In this document: one piece after another, positions 8,365 to 17,700 of the stretch | Position numbering within the stretch: the stretch's first letter is position 1 | Layout of the letters: each line of letters starts with the position of its first letter | Source: Sphingomonadales bacterium | Lineage (GTDB): Bacteria > Bacteroidota > Bacteroidia > NS11-12g > UBA955 | NCBI GenBank assembly: GCA_016872175.1 | Contig: VHBA01000014.1 | Span: 1-49,696, forward strand | Reading direction: 5' to 3' | DNA: 49,696 nt | Position numbers and translations under genes: made by a program | The notes under the pieces: generated by a model | Told to the model about the DNA's origin: nothing | The model's input: only the letters and a program-made list of their open reading frames with translations | Databases searched by the model: none

Positions 8365-9140
8365 ACCACGAATTATTTAACTTAGCCCAACTGCCCGAGC
8401 GCAGTTCAAAACCCCGTGAAAGTGGCCTAACCATGGTTATGGACAAAGGCTTGAGCCTCCGGGAAGCCGAAGACTTTCTCAGCAATGGTAGCACTTACAC
8501 AGATATAATCAAACTGGGATTTGGAACCAGTTTTGTGACACCAAAACTGCAGGATAAAATCAATCTTTATAAATCAGCGGGAATACCTGTGTATTTCGGC
8601 GGTACATTATTTGAGGCATACATAGTGCGCAATCAGTTTGATGACTTCCTGCGGTTATTGGATAAAACGGGTGTTGACTATGCTGAAGTGAGCGATGGCA
8701 GTATTGAAATGCATCATGACACCAAATGCGAATACATTCGCAAACTAGCCCAGTGGGGCACGGTACTGAGTGAGGTCGGCAGCAAGGATGCGGAAAAGAT
8801 TATCCCTCCCTACGAATGGATTGAACAGATGGAAAGTGAAATCAGTGCGGGTGTGTGGAAGGTGATTGCTGAAGCCAGGGAAAGCGGAACTGTTGGCATT
8901 TTCAGGGGTACCGGAGAAGTAAGGAGTGGCCTTGTAGCTGAAATTATCCGCAAAATTCCTTTGGAAAAGATCATCTGGGAAGCACCCTTAAAATCACAGC
9001 AGGTATGGTTTATTAAACTATATAGCGCCAATGTGAATCTGGGGAACATTGCACCCAATGAACTGATTGCACTGGAAACATTAAGACTCGGTTTGCGGGG
9101 CGATAGTTTTTTCTTTTTTCTTGACAACCCACCTGCATAA
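8361..9140 (+). CDS. comA: Phosphosulfolactate synthase (ComA) family protein
   Basis: A 259-residue TIM-barrel protein matching the ComA/YitD family, which adds sulfite to phosphoenolpyruvate to form (2R)-phosphosulfolactate. Family motifs appear in order: KPRESGLTMVMDKGLS, DIIKLGFGTSF, VYFGGTLFEAYI, YAEVSDGSIEM, LSEVGSKD and IWEAPLKSQQ. In methanogens the product feeds coenzyme M; in Bacillus spores it leads to sulfolactate. The role in Bacteroidota is not settled from sequence; sulfonate or sulfonolipid metabolism is a possibility only. The start codon lies in an ATGA overlap with the TPR gene. No phosphatase (comB) or dehydrogenase (comC) is adjacent. The family call is strong; the biological role is open. 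Confidence 0.88.
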   Translation: MNHELFNLAQLPERSSKPRESGLTMVMDKGLSLREAEDFLSNGSTYTDIIKLGFGTSFVTPKLQDKINLYKSAGIPVYFGGTLFEAYIVRNQFDDFLRLLDKTGVDYAEVSDGSIEMHHDTKCEYIRKLAQWGTVLSEVGSKDAEKIIPPYEWIEQMESEISAGVWKVIAEARESGTVGIFRGTGEVRSGLVAEIIRKIPLEKIIWEAPLKSQQVWFIKLYSANVNLGNIAPNELIALETLRLGLRGDSFFFFLDNPPA

Positions 9141-9167
9141 AAAAAGGATGCGTATGGCACCCTTTTT
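9141..9167. terminator. Bidirectional hairpin terminator between comA and the thioredoxin gene
   Basis: Stem aaaaaggatgc (9141-9151), loop gtatg, stem gcacccttttt (9157-9167), with a single A-C mismatch. T-runs on both strands suit the two convergent genes. Confidence 0.75.
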
Positions 9168-9193
9168 ATTTCCTGACAATAGGTTACAATTGT

Positions 9194-9646
9194 CTATTTA
9201 AACTTATTGATTAACTCAAGAATCTGGTTTTTATCATGGTAGCCAATGGCATTTGCCACGACCTGCCCTTTCTTGAAGAAAATTAAAGTGGGGTAACCTT
9301 CCAGGTTGTAGCGTCCGCTGATTTCGGGTTGGGCTTCTGCGTCGATACTTAGCACCGTTACCACGGCTTTTTTCTCTTCTTTCACCTGCTCAACAAATGG
9401 CGCCATACGCTTACAAGGGCCGCACCACACCGCATAAAAATCTACCATAACAAGTTTGTTTCCTGAAATTAATTTATCAAAATCCTTGATGGGAATACCT
9501 GCAGATGCAGCAGTTTCTGCCTTTGTATCTTTGATTTCTACCCCATCTTCATGGGTTTCTGAGCCTTTGCCAGTGCATGCATAAAGGGTATAAGAAGCTG
9601 CAAGAATGGCGAGCATGGTAAGAATACGGAAAATGTTCTTTTTCAT
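9194..9646 (-). CDS. Thioredoxin-fold lipoprotein
   Basis: A 150-residue envelope thioredoxin. The N-terminus MKKNIFRILTMLAILAASYT ends in an LYAC lipobox (cysteine near residue 24), so it is probably lipid-anchored and faces the periplasm. After a short acidic linker the thioredoxin domain begins near residue 50, with the redox motif WCGPC in AVWCGPCKRMAPF and the cis-proline segment GYPTLIFFKKG. It probably reduces or isomerises envelope disulfides, but its partner is unknown; no dsbD-like gene is near. The ATG follows a -7 element by 7 bases. The gene diverges from the glycosyltransferase at 9690, and their two promoters almost abut. Confidence 0.93.
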   Translation of the reverse strand: MKKNIFRILTMLAILAASYTLYACTGKGSETHEDGVEIKDTKAETAASAGIPIKDFDKLISGNKLVMVDFYAVWCGPCKRMAPFVEQVKEEKKAVVTVLSIDAEAQPEISGRYNLEGYPTLIFFKKGQVVANAIGYHDKNQILELINKFK

Positions 9647-9653
9647 ATTAGCA

Positions 9654-9661
9654 CAAATTTA
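9654..9661 (-). promoter_or_regulatory. -7 element of the thioredoxin gene
   Basis: The minus strand reads TAAATTTG, a full TAnnTTTG match, ending 7 bases before the ATG at 9646. Confidence 0.5.
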
Positions 9662-9676
9662 GTGCAAGTAATGCAA

Positions 9677-9684
9677 TAATTTTG
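9677..9684 (+). promoter_or_regulatory. -7 element of the 9690 glycosyltransferase gene
   Basis: TAATTTTG, a full TAnnTTTG match, ends 5 bases before the ATG at 9690. It is only 15 bases from the oppositely oriented element at 9654-9661. Confidence 0.5.
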
Positions 9685-9689
9685 CCAAT

Positions 9690-10634
9690 ATGTCACCCAG
9701 TACCAAATTGTCTGTTGTAATACCTGTTTACAACGAGGAAATGAATATCGGAAAGCTATATCAGCGGCTTTGCAATGCGCTGGAACCGCTGGGTGCAGAC
9801 TGGGAAGTGGTATACGTAAATGACGGGTCAAAAGACCATTCACTTAAAATATTGCAAGGGCTTGCTGAAACGGACAGCCATGTTAAATACATTGATTTTT
9901 CAAGGAACTTTGGGCATCAACTGGCGATTACGGCAGGTATTGAGCACGCCAAAGGCGAATGGATAGTAATTATGGATGGCGATGGACAGGATCCGCCGGA
10001 ACTGATACCTGACTTGCTTAATAAAGCCCGTGAAGGATTTGAAGTGGTGTATGCCCGCAGAAGGAAACGCGATGGAGAAAATTTCCTGAAAAAATTTACG
10101 GCTCGCATGTTTTATCGTTTGCTGGCCAAAATTACCAGCATTGAAATCCCCGTGGATACGGGTGATTTCCGGATTATACATCGTAAAATTCAGCGCATTT
10201 TGTCCAAAATGCCTGAGCAGCACAAATATATACGCGGACAAATCAGCTGGATTGGATTTAACCAGACCTACCTTGAATATGACCGTGAAGAGCGCATGGG
10301 TGGTGCAACTAAATTCACTTACCGCAAAATGATGCGTTTTGCCCTGGACGGCATCAGCAGTTTCAGCACCTGGCCATTAAAAGTAGCCACCATATCAGGT
10401 TTTATCGTTTCTGCAGTAGCATTTGTGCTTATTGTATACAGCCTGTACCAGAAGTTTTTTGGAACCACCGAGCCCGGTTGGACCAGCCTGCATATTTCTG
10501 TGTTGTTTCTGGGTGGCATACAGCTTATTGGTATTGGCATGCTGGGCGAATACCTGGGCAGGGTTAGCGATAATGTCAAAAACAGGCCGCATTACATCGT
10601 AAGAGAAAGCAATATTGATGATGCGGAGAATTAA
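9690..10634 (+). CDS. GtrB/DPM1-like polyprenyl-phosphate glycosyltransferase
   Basis: A 314-residue GT2 enzyme that should move a sugar from a nucleotide sugar onto undecaprenyl phosphate at the inner face of the cytoplasmic membrane. The GT-A domain opens LSVVIPVYNEEMNIGKLY; the metal-binding region is IVIMDGDGQDPPELIPDLL, followed by the GDFRIIHRK segment typical of this subfamily. Two C-terminal membrane helices (VATISGFIVSAVAFVLIVYS and the HISVLFLGGIQLIGIGMLGE region, then YLGRV) anchor it. It overlaps the next gene, a polytopic glycosyltransferase that is the expected user of the lipid-linked sugar. A GtrA-type flippase gene is not seen. The transferred sugar is unknown. Confidence 0.92.
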   Translation: MSPSTKLSVVIPVYNEEMNIGKLYQRLCNALEPLGADWEVVYVNDGSKDHSLKILQGLAETDSHVKYIDFSRNFGHQLAITAGIEHAKGEWIVIMDGDGQDPPELIPDLLNKAREGFEVVYARRRKRDGENFLKKFTARMFYRLLAKITSIEIPVDTGDFRIIHRKIQRILSKMPEQHKYIRGQISWIGFNQTYLEYDREERMGGATKFTYRKMMRFALDGISSFSTWPLKVATISGFIVSAVAFVLIVYSLYQKFFGTTEPGWTSLHISVLFLGGIQLIGIGMLGEYLGRVSDNVKNRPHYIVRESNIDDAEN

Positions 10635-12135
10635 ACCCGTTTATGGTTTCTGGCTCATTTGGATTGTATTAAGCGCCTATCTGGGTGTTTTTAAAGCTTT
10701 ACCCAAAGCCCCGGAAAGTGTGCATCAGGGGGCACAGTGTGACCGTGTCTGTGTGGCATGGAACTATTACCATGAAGACATGAACTTCTTTTTGCCCCGG
10801 GTATCGGAAGACAGGCAATCAGAAGGCATTACAGGTATGGAGTTTCCTATTATTCCCTACACTGCGTCACTGTTATACAAGATTTTCGGGCCTTATGACT
10901 TTATCTATCGGTTACTGTTATATCTGCTGGTGGGCCTAGGGGTATTTCATGCATGGAAAATTACAGGATTGTTTATTCAGCAAAACATCCACCGCCTGTT
11001 GCTGGTTTTTGGCTGGTATTGCTCTCCTATACTGGTTTTTTACACCCCGAATTTTCTGGCCGATGCGGGCGCCATCGCATTTGTGATGATGGCCTGGTAT
11101 CATCTGATAATGCGTATATATGGCGTGGAACCTGCACGCAATATGCGCCAATTTGCGCTATGGATAAGCCTGGCGGGCCTACTGAAAATATCTTTTCTGA
11201 TTTATGGTATTGCCGGTTTGATGCTGCTTTTTTTGTGGCGTTTCTTCAAAAATCAGTCGCTGCAGGTTGTATTTACACGCAGAGATTTCATGTGGATGGT
11301 GGCTCCTGCCGTTCCTGTATCAGCCTGGTATAGTTATTCCGGTTGGCTTACCAAAAAGACTTCCAACATGCATTTTCTGCAAAGCATGAATGCGTCAGAA
11401 ACCATGCAGGAGTTTATGCAAAATTCCCAAACGGCGCTGAATAACTGGCAGGAAAGCTTATACAGGCCGGGATTTTTTATGGCCTTTTTGGTCATTTTAT
11501 TGGTTCTGCTGGCATTTCGCATGCGCGAAGCGCTTTTGCCCGGACTGACTGCTGCGCTGATGCTTAGCGGTTTCGGAGCAATATGGATTTTGTTTAACCG
11601 GCAGTTTTTATACCACGATTATTATTTTATTCTGATTTTTCCTGCCCTGTTTTTTGGCTGGCTGTTTATACAGCAGTTGTTTCAGGAGCAGCGAACGGTT
11701 TTTCTGGGGTGTGTTTCCGTAGCCATGGGCGTGGCTTTCTGGGTTATTCCTTTCATGAATGCAGGGCATGCAGCCCACATGATGAACAGGCGTTATGCCA
11801 CAGGGGATTATTACCACCAAAATGCTTTTGCAGAGGCCGAGGAACTGGTTGCGCAGGCCGATACCCTTTCCAAAGTCATCCCCGATGATGCACGTGTTTT
11901 TTACGCGTTCGACAACACCCCAAATACGGCGCTGTATTTGTTAAAAAAACGGGGCGTACGCATCAGTAAGGATTTTGGACCGGAAATAACGGCAGATATC
12001 CTGGCAAAATCACGGGCAAAGTATCTGGTGCTGAATGATACGGCTTTGTGGTTCAGCCGCTACGAGCCCCGATTAAAAACCGGGGCCCGCGCGGTGTACC
12101 ATCAGAAAAACACACACATCTATCGCCTTCCATGA
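10618..12135 (+). CDS. Polytopic GT-C (GT39/ArnT-like) glycosyltransferase
   Basis: A membrane protein of about 505 residues with roughly ten hydrophobic segments, a large first external loop and a soluble C-terminal tail of about 110 residues, as in ArnT/PMT-type GT-C enzymes that use lipid-linked sugars. The first loop contains NYYHEDMNFFLPRVSEDRQ, with an acidic cluster where GT-C enzymes place their catalytic Asp/Glu, followed by GMEFPIIPY. Two adjacent ATGs (10618, 10621) are possible starts, inside the last codons of the upstream GtrB-like gene, so the two are translationally coupled. The acceptor could be a protein, lipid or polysaccharide. Its stop codon abuts the stop of the convergent gene at 12136. 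Confidence 0.8.
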   Translation: MMRRIKPVYGFWLIWIVLSAYLGVFKALPKAPESVHQGAQCDRVCVAWNYYHEDMNFFLPRVSEDRQSEGITGMEFPIIPYTASLLYKIFGPYDFIYRLLLYLLVGLGVFHAWKITGLFIQQNIHRLLLVFGWYCSPILVFYTPNFLADAGAIAFVMMAWYHLIMRIYGVEPARNMRQFALWISLAGLLKISFLIYGIAGLMLLFLWRFFKNQSLQVVFTRRDFMWMVAPAVPVSAWYSYSGWLTKKTSNMHFLQSMNASETMQEFMQNSQTALNNWQESLYRPGFFMAFLVILLVLLAFRMREALLPGLTAALMLSGFGAIWILFNRQFLYHDYYFILIFPALFFGWLFIQQLFQEQRTVFLGCVSVAMGVAFWVIPFMNAGHAAHMMNRRYATGDYYHQNAFAEAEELVAQADTLSKVIPDDARVFYAFDNTPNTALYLLKKRGVRISKDFGPEITADILAKSRAKYLVLNDTALWFSRYEPRLKTGARAVYHQKNTHIYRLP

Positions 12136-12681
12136 TTACATGGTAAAGACCTTTACCTGTCCGCCCTGCTCAATTTTGTACCTTCCATAATTGGCAGGAT
12201 CCACGAGCGGTTTGTTAGGCTGACTTTCATACTGCGCACGGCTTTTATATACCTTGCCATTGGGAGCCAGAAATCCTCTGAGCAGGATGGGCTGGGCACC
12301 TGCCATACTTCCACCATGAGAGGCCGCTTCAATCATGCTAAGGCGCAACAATTCCGCGTAATAATCGCCGGTTTTATTGATACCACGCACCGGATTTGAA
12401 ACCCCTACCCTGTTGCCTATATCTCTTGCCGATGCTTCATCCAGCGTGGCTATCATGCCATTGCCAAACTGAAAAATAAATAATCCGTACTCTTCAATTT
12501 CCTCTCCTGAATTGGCGGAACCCCAGGACGCCTCGGAGGTTGGTGCTGCCGAGTCGAACTCCGGCTGAGCCCATGTATCCTGAGCCTTCAGGAAATAAAA
12601 GGATATTAGAAGACCAAAAAGAAGAAAAAATTTTTTGCCGGGATGATCGGCCATTTGATGCTGAACGACAAGTGTTTTCAT
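12136..12681 (-). CDS. Secreted protein of unknown function
   Basis: The frame codes for up to 181 residues. A hydrophobic segment (KKFFLLFGLLISFYFL) followed by KAQDTWAQ looks like a signal peptide; the start is either the ATG at 12679-12681 or the one ten codons later, which would give a more usual signal length. The mature part has an acidic stretch (GEEIEEYGLFIFQFGNGM) and regions rich in small residues. I recognise no domain. It stands alone between the convergent glycosyltransferase gene and a 120-base gap. The gene is plausible from its export signal and its compositional similarity to its neighbours, but no function can be given. Confidence 0.65.
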   Translation of the reverse strand: MKTLVVQHQMADHPGKKFFLLFGLLISFYFLKAQDTWAQPEFDSAAPTSEASWGSANSGEEIEEYGLFIFQFGNGMIATLDEASARDIGNRVGVSNPVRGINKTGDYYAELLRLSMIEAASHGGSMAGAQPILLRGFLAPNGKVYKSRAQYESQPNKPLVDPANYGRYKIEQGGQVKVFTM

Positions 12682-12801
12682 GGTTTTTCATAATTAAAAA
12701 ATTAAACATAATACCCTATGGTAGTCCTTGATTGCGAGTACGATAGCGGTGGTATACGTCAAACCATATAACCCTATAACTGCAGATGGCGCTAATTTAT
12801 T

Positions 12802-13428
12802 TTACACGCCGGTATAATATTCTGTTTTTTCTGTGGTGTGGCTGCGCAAAACATTTAGGCTCATCAGGTTTACAAGCGTCCTGGAAGCCCTTCTGCGGCT
12901 AATGTTGAACATCTTGCAAACCTGCTGCAGGGTGATGCGCTCATTTTTACTAACATAATCCAAAATGCCACGCTCTATGTGCCCCATGGGCACAGCCGTT
13001 TCAAGGTTATGTTGTTGCCTTTTCAAAAAATCTACTGTGGTCTTACTTGCCAGCAGGCTTTTATCGTTTGCCCGAACATACACCCACCATTTCCCTTCTT
13101 CATCCTTGGCATAATAGGGCTTGTCGCTGCCATTGGGAACTTTTACCTCCAAAAGGGTTTTGCCTTCTGATTCGTGTTCGATAATTTCAATGTCAAGTTC
13201 AGGCCGGCAGAAAAAATGGGCGGCCAAATCAAGCATATATTTTTCGTCTTCGCTGCGTACGCCACAGATGGTTTTATTGTCGCGCACACCCATCAGCAAC
13301 ACACCACCCTTTGTGTTAGCAAAACTTACCATGGTTTTGGCAATTTTAGCTGCACTGCTAACGGATTGCTTAAAGTCGAGGGTTGTTCCTTCGCCATCCT
13401 TCAGGTATTTGCGCAATACGGGGTTCAT
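12802..13428 (-). CDS. AlbA_2-domain (Schlafen-type) protein with C-terminal winged helix
   Basis: A 208-residue cytoplasmic protein. Residues 1-125 form an AlbA_2 / divergent AAA-4 domain: EGTTLDFKQS near residue 13, then MVSFANTKGGVLLMGVRDNK and a VRANDKSLLAS segment. Residues about 145-208 look like a winged helix-turn-helix (NERITLQQVCKMFNISRRRA SRTLV), so it probably binds DNA or RNA. Stand-alone proteins of this type are usually annotated as putative transcriptional regulators. The ATG overlaps the stop of the upstream M16 peptidase gene by four bases, implying co-translation. What it regulates cannot be told. Confidence 0.85.
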   Translation of the reverse strand: MNPVLRKYLKDGEGTTLDFKQSVSSAAKIAKTMVSFANTKGGVLLMGVRDNKTICGVRSEDEKYMLDLAAHFFCRPELDIEIIEHESEGKTLLEVKVPNGSDKPYYAKDEEGKWWVYVRANDKSLLASKTTVDFLKRQQHNLETAVPMGHIERGILDYVSKNERITLQQVCKMFNISRRRASRTLVNLMSLNVLRSHTTEKTEYYTGV

Positions 13429-14660
13429 GAAGGTAGAAATGTGCGGTAGCTGAATTGATCTTCCTGCAGTATCTCATTGGCCACCTCCAGAATATCCGCA
13501 TCTGATATTTTTTCTATTCGTTGCAAAACTTCCTGCAAGGTTTCGGCACGGCCGTGCCTTAAAATGCCCTTACCTATGTGAACCAGCAGGCTGCTGCGGT
13601 TTTCATCCGCCATCACAATCTGTCCCTGAAACTGCTTTTTGGCAGACGACAGCTGACGAACACCCAGTTTTATTTCACGGAGCTTTTTCAGCTCCTTTTG
13701 GATGAGCTCGGTGCTTTTTTGAACATAGCGGGCATCACAGCTGAGGTAGCAATGAAAAAGCCCCGCATCCTGATAGGATTGATAACCACTATCCACATGA
13801 TACGTATAGCCATATTTTTCGCGTATACCAAGGTTTAGGCGGCTATTTAGGCCTGGACCACCCAACAGGTTGTTTAAAAGCAACAGCGGCCATCTTTTGG
13901 GGTGTTTTTCGGGATATGCCGGTATGCCCATGATGGTATAGGCTCCGCTGAAATCTGTTTTTTCGGTGCTTGAGGTTGGTTTGTAGTTTAGCGAATGCTG
14001 TTGTTTGGACAACTGGGTTCTGCCACTTAGGTCGGGCATAAAGCGTTCTGCATATTGCACTGCTTTATCGGCAGAAATATTGCCAACCACCACAAAAACC
14101 ATGTTCTCGGGGGTATATTGTTTTTCGGTGAAATGCAAAATGTCTTTGCGGCCAATATTATTCAGAGAATCAATACTACCGAGGATATTATGTGCCAGCG
14201 GATGGGCTCCAAACACCTGTTCCTGAAACTCATCATAAATGTTTTCATCGGGGGTGTCCAGGTACATACTGATTTCGTCTGCGATTACCTTTTTTTCTTT
14301 GGCAAGCTCTGCTTCCGGGATATTGCTGTTGAACGTAACATCGCAAAGGATATCCGTAGCCCGCGCATAGTGCCTTGCCTGCACGGAGGCATAAATGGTG
14401 GTAAGCTCTTTGGTGGTAAATGCATTCATCTCACCGCCCACCACTTCCAGGCAATTAAGTACATGCACTGTTTTACGGTGGTTTGTGCCTTTAAAAAGCA
14501 TGTGTTCCAGGCAATGAGCCAGACCAGGCATTTCACCGTCATTGCGGCTGCCTGCCCCAATCACAAATCCGCAGTGAACCAGCCGTGTACCGACAACACG
14601 CTTGTGCGCCAGCCTCATTCCTGAGGTAAGCGTATGCAATGTATAATCGGGTTGTTTCAT
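13425..14660 (-). CDS. M16-family zinc peptidase
   Basis: The 411-residue product has the inverted zinc motif HXXEH as HCLEHMLFKGT (residues about 51-61), preceded by GAGSRNDGEMPGLA, the standard M16 N-terminal region. A second half with GGPGLNSRLNLGIREKYGYTY matches the conserved R-Y substrate-binding region of M16 proteins. No clear signal peptide is visible, so it may act in the cytoplasm as the compact 400-residue M16B members do. The ATG at 14658-14660 is preferred; a start ten codons upstream lies within a hairpin and before the promoter element at 14665-14672. It is co-translated with the AlbA_2 protein. Its substrate is unknown. Confidence 0.93.
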   Translation of the reverse strand: MKQPDYTLHTLTSGMRLAHKRVVGTRLVHCGFVIGAGSRNDGEMPGLAHCLEHMLFKGTNHRKTVHVLNCLEVVGGEMNAFTTKELTTIYASVQARHYARATDILCDVTFNSNIPEAELAKEKKVIADEISMYLDTPDENIYDEFQEQVFGAHPLAHNILGSIDSLNNIGRKDILHFTEKQYTPENMVFVVVGNISADKAVQYAERFMPDLSGRTQLSKQQHSLNYKPTSSTEKTDFSGAYTIMGIPAYPEKHPKRWPLLLLNNLLGGPGLNSRLNLGIREKYGYTYHVDSGYQSYQDAGLFHCYLSCDARYVQKSTELIQKELKKLREIKLGVRQLSSAKKQFQGQIVMADENRSSLLVHIGKGILRHGRAETLQEVLQRIEKISDADILEVANEILQEDQFSYRTFLPS

Positions 14661-14664
14661 AATG

Positions 14665-14672
14665 CAAAGGTA
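14665..14672 (-). promoter_or_regulatory. -7 element of the M16-AlbA_2 unit
   Basis: The minus strand reads TACCTTTG, a full match, ending 4 bases before the ATG at 14660. The transcript would begin at or next to the start codon. Confidence 0.5.
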
Positions 14673-14685
14673 GGTCTGTAAAACA

Positions 14686-14711
14686 GTCATGCCGGACTAA
14701 GCCGGCATGAC
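14686..14711 (-). terminator. Hairpin terminator after the Calx-beta/T9SS gene
   Basis: A perfect 10-base stem (gtcatgccgg, 14686-14695, with ccggcatgac, 14702-14711) and a 6-base loop lie 22 bases beyond the stop at 14733. On the minus strand the stem is followed by TGTTTTA, a short T-rich tail. Confidence 0.6.
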
Positions 14712-14732
14712 CATTAAAAAACAGAAAACAAA

Positions 14733-17700
14733 CTATTTTACAATCAGCTTATCGCTGAAGATGCCTTTGTCGGTTTGAATGGTAACACCATATACACCGG
14801 AAGGCAGATTGACGTTGAATTGGGCGCGGGTTGCATTGGGTGTAAGCAGCGCAACTTGTTTGCCGTCTATGGAGAATACCTCAACACGCTCCAACACATC
14901 TGAAGACCTGAAAAACACCGTACCTGAGGCAGGATTGGGGAACATGCGGATATTACCCAAAGCAAGACTGCGTGTAGAAGATGCTTCATTGTCCTTGATG
15001 ACCAGGGTAAGCACTGAATCTTTACCTGCTTCGCCGGGACCATTGATGTTGCGGATGCCAAACTTGAGGGTCTGCTGACCATCAGATTCGTTATCGTCAT
15101 TAATGTTGGCTTTACCGGAGAAGTAGCTGTTATTTTTAAGTACATTGATAGTGCGGCCGGTGAAATCGTAATCACGGGGTGAAACAGCTGTTCCACCGAT
15201 GGCTGCCACTGTAAAGCTGAAGTTTTCCTCTGTAGGCAACACTTCCAGTTCAAAACGGAAGCTATCTGCAAGTTCTGTGATGGTATCGGAAGGCTTTATG
15301 AAGTTTATTTGAGGTAAAGTAGCCTTAACAATGTCACCCAGATTTCTGGGAGTCAGGGTGTACCTGGCAGTGAATGGTGATGAATTGTCAAACTGCAGAC
15401 AAACACCGGTAATATTCAGATAACCCTGTGGCGCAGGAGTGCCATCAAGTTCTGTCTCTGCATCGATATTCAGCGAATCTAAGGTTCCGTCGGTATTCTG
15501 ATAACGCACATATTTAAATCCATTGGCAGTGAGGGCTGCAGTAGGCCATTCTGTGGGATCCACAAGTTTAACCCTGCGCACCTGTACAAGTTTGTTTTCT
15601 ATAGACTCCGTCATATCGTTCACAACTGCGGGTATCGGCAGACTGCGGTTCCCTGCAATTAGAATGATGGTATCCAACAGATCCATCTGTGCATTTCCCC
15701 AGAACTGACGAACAGATCCCTGAACGATTACAGAATCTCCGGTTTTTGGTGAATATCCAAGATTTTTTGCGGCTGAAAAAACCGCAATGCCACCTGTTTT
15801 GTCATGCATCACAAAATTAAGACCTGGATTGGCCCTGAGGTTGCCGGTCATAACAGTTCCTGTAACGCGGCATTTTACATTCAGAGAATCGGCTACCTGA
15901 TTGGCATTTTTTTGTGTGTTTATTTTGGCAATCGGGTAAAGAGGTAAATCATCGCTTACGATGCTAATCACAAAGGTGTCAGGACTCAATATTTTAGCAT
16001 TGGAAAGGTTTTCGATAACAAAAACTGCCTTTTCAGTGGGTTCGAAGTCAGTATCGTTGATAATTGGCACTTTAAACACAATCGTGTCAGGGGTGAATTC
16101 ATCTATGGTGGTAATAACAGCTGAACCAAAGGTATAATCAGTTCCATCAGTAGCGGAAGATATTGATGACACATCGCGGAGTGTAAAATCTGCAGAGGCA
16201 TCGGAGCGCGCAGCAACAACAACCTTTAATACTGCCTCCGGAGCTTTTTCAGAAACGGTCTGGGATTTTCCAGCAAACCTTATCTGGGCAGGTCCGTCAT
16301 TGTCTAACATAACCAGCGTAAACAGAGAATCCGCCAGGGTTGCGACACCGGAAATCTGGCGAACGCAAAGTATTACGGTGTCATTAGGGTCAATTTTAAA
16401 ATCATCAGTGATTTTTGAGAAGATGGTTATACTGTCAGCGCCGGTTGTTTTGCCAAGGGTAAATACAGAATCAGTTTTACTGCTGCCAAGCGAAAACTCG
16501 CCCGGGATAAGGGTACTGTCACCACGGTACTTAACAAATAGACGAATTTTGCTGTTGGTGGTAACTGCTTTGTCCAGCTTAATTTTCACACCCACCTTCA
16601 AGGCATTTTCTTTGACAACTACTTTAGTTGGGCCCAGTAAGATATTGGGAATGTCATCATCCTTGACACTCATGGTATGGGCTACTTCCGTGCCGATTAC
16701 GCAGTTAACAGCCTGATCAAGACGAACAACAATGGTTTCAGTATTTTCAGAAATATTATCGTTAATCAGCGTTATTTTGGTTGTATCTGTTGCCTGTGCA
16801 CCGGGATTGAATGTAATCGTCTTCGGCTCTGAAATGGTATAGTCAGTATTTTTTACAGCATCTCCACCAGCCACATACAGCCTTATAGTTTGCTTGTCAT
16901 CATTGCTGTACTTGCGAGTAACATACACCTGAGCTGTTCCTGCATTCTCAATTGTATTTGAGGTTCTTGCCCAAAATTCCACGAGCGGGGGCGTAAGTGC
17001 TGCATCATCCAGTCCGAGGCCAACAGCTGTCAAGCCGCCTTTGGGATTTACCGTGCTTTTGGCTTTTGGTCCCCAGACACCATCGGCATCATTATTGGCA
17101 TATACATCAAAACCTGTTTTAAAATCAAGGTTTGCGATTCTGCGTATTCCCTTGCTGTTGGTATTGGGCATTACTGCGCCCCAGTTGCCTGTTTTGGCAT
17201 TTACGCTATCTGTATAAAACGTGGCGCTGCTGGCAACGGTAAATCCTTCAGACTCCACGTAGGTAAGTGACAAAGGTCTGTCAATACCGGAAACATCACC
17301 ATAAGTTGCCACAAAATTACGTGCTTTTGCCATGCTTTTCCCCCAAATAGCTGTACAAAAGCTATCGCCTGTGTTTGAAGTATTAGAGAAAGCAAGCACC
17401 CTAACAGAATCGGAACAATACATGCGATGCGTGGTAGGGCCTGTTCCACCGCGTGCGGTAATTCCAAAATACACGTGCTTACCTGCAACAAACCGGGTAG
17501 CGTTGGCGGTATAAACAAAACCGAACCAGCCCTCATAGGCGCCGGTTTTGTCGGTGTAGAAAGTATCGATGGCAGCATTGGTAGTCCAAGTAACCGAACC
17601 AGCCGAATTGTATTTAAATCCGTTAGTATCAACAAGCATGGCATTGCCTGCACCTGCAAAATCTGTAGACAAGCCAAGATCCGAGGCAATCATACCACGG

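Noticed and set aside
14661-14690. Longer N-terminus for the M16 peptidase
   Set aside because: The extra codons lie inside a terminator hairpin and across a TACCTTTG promoter element.
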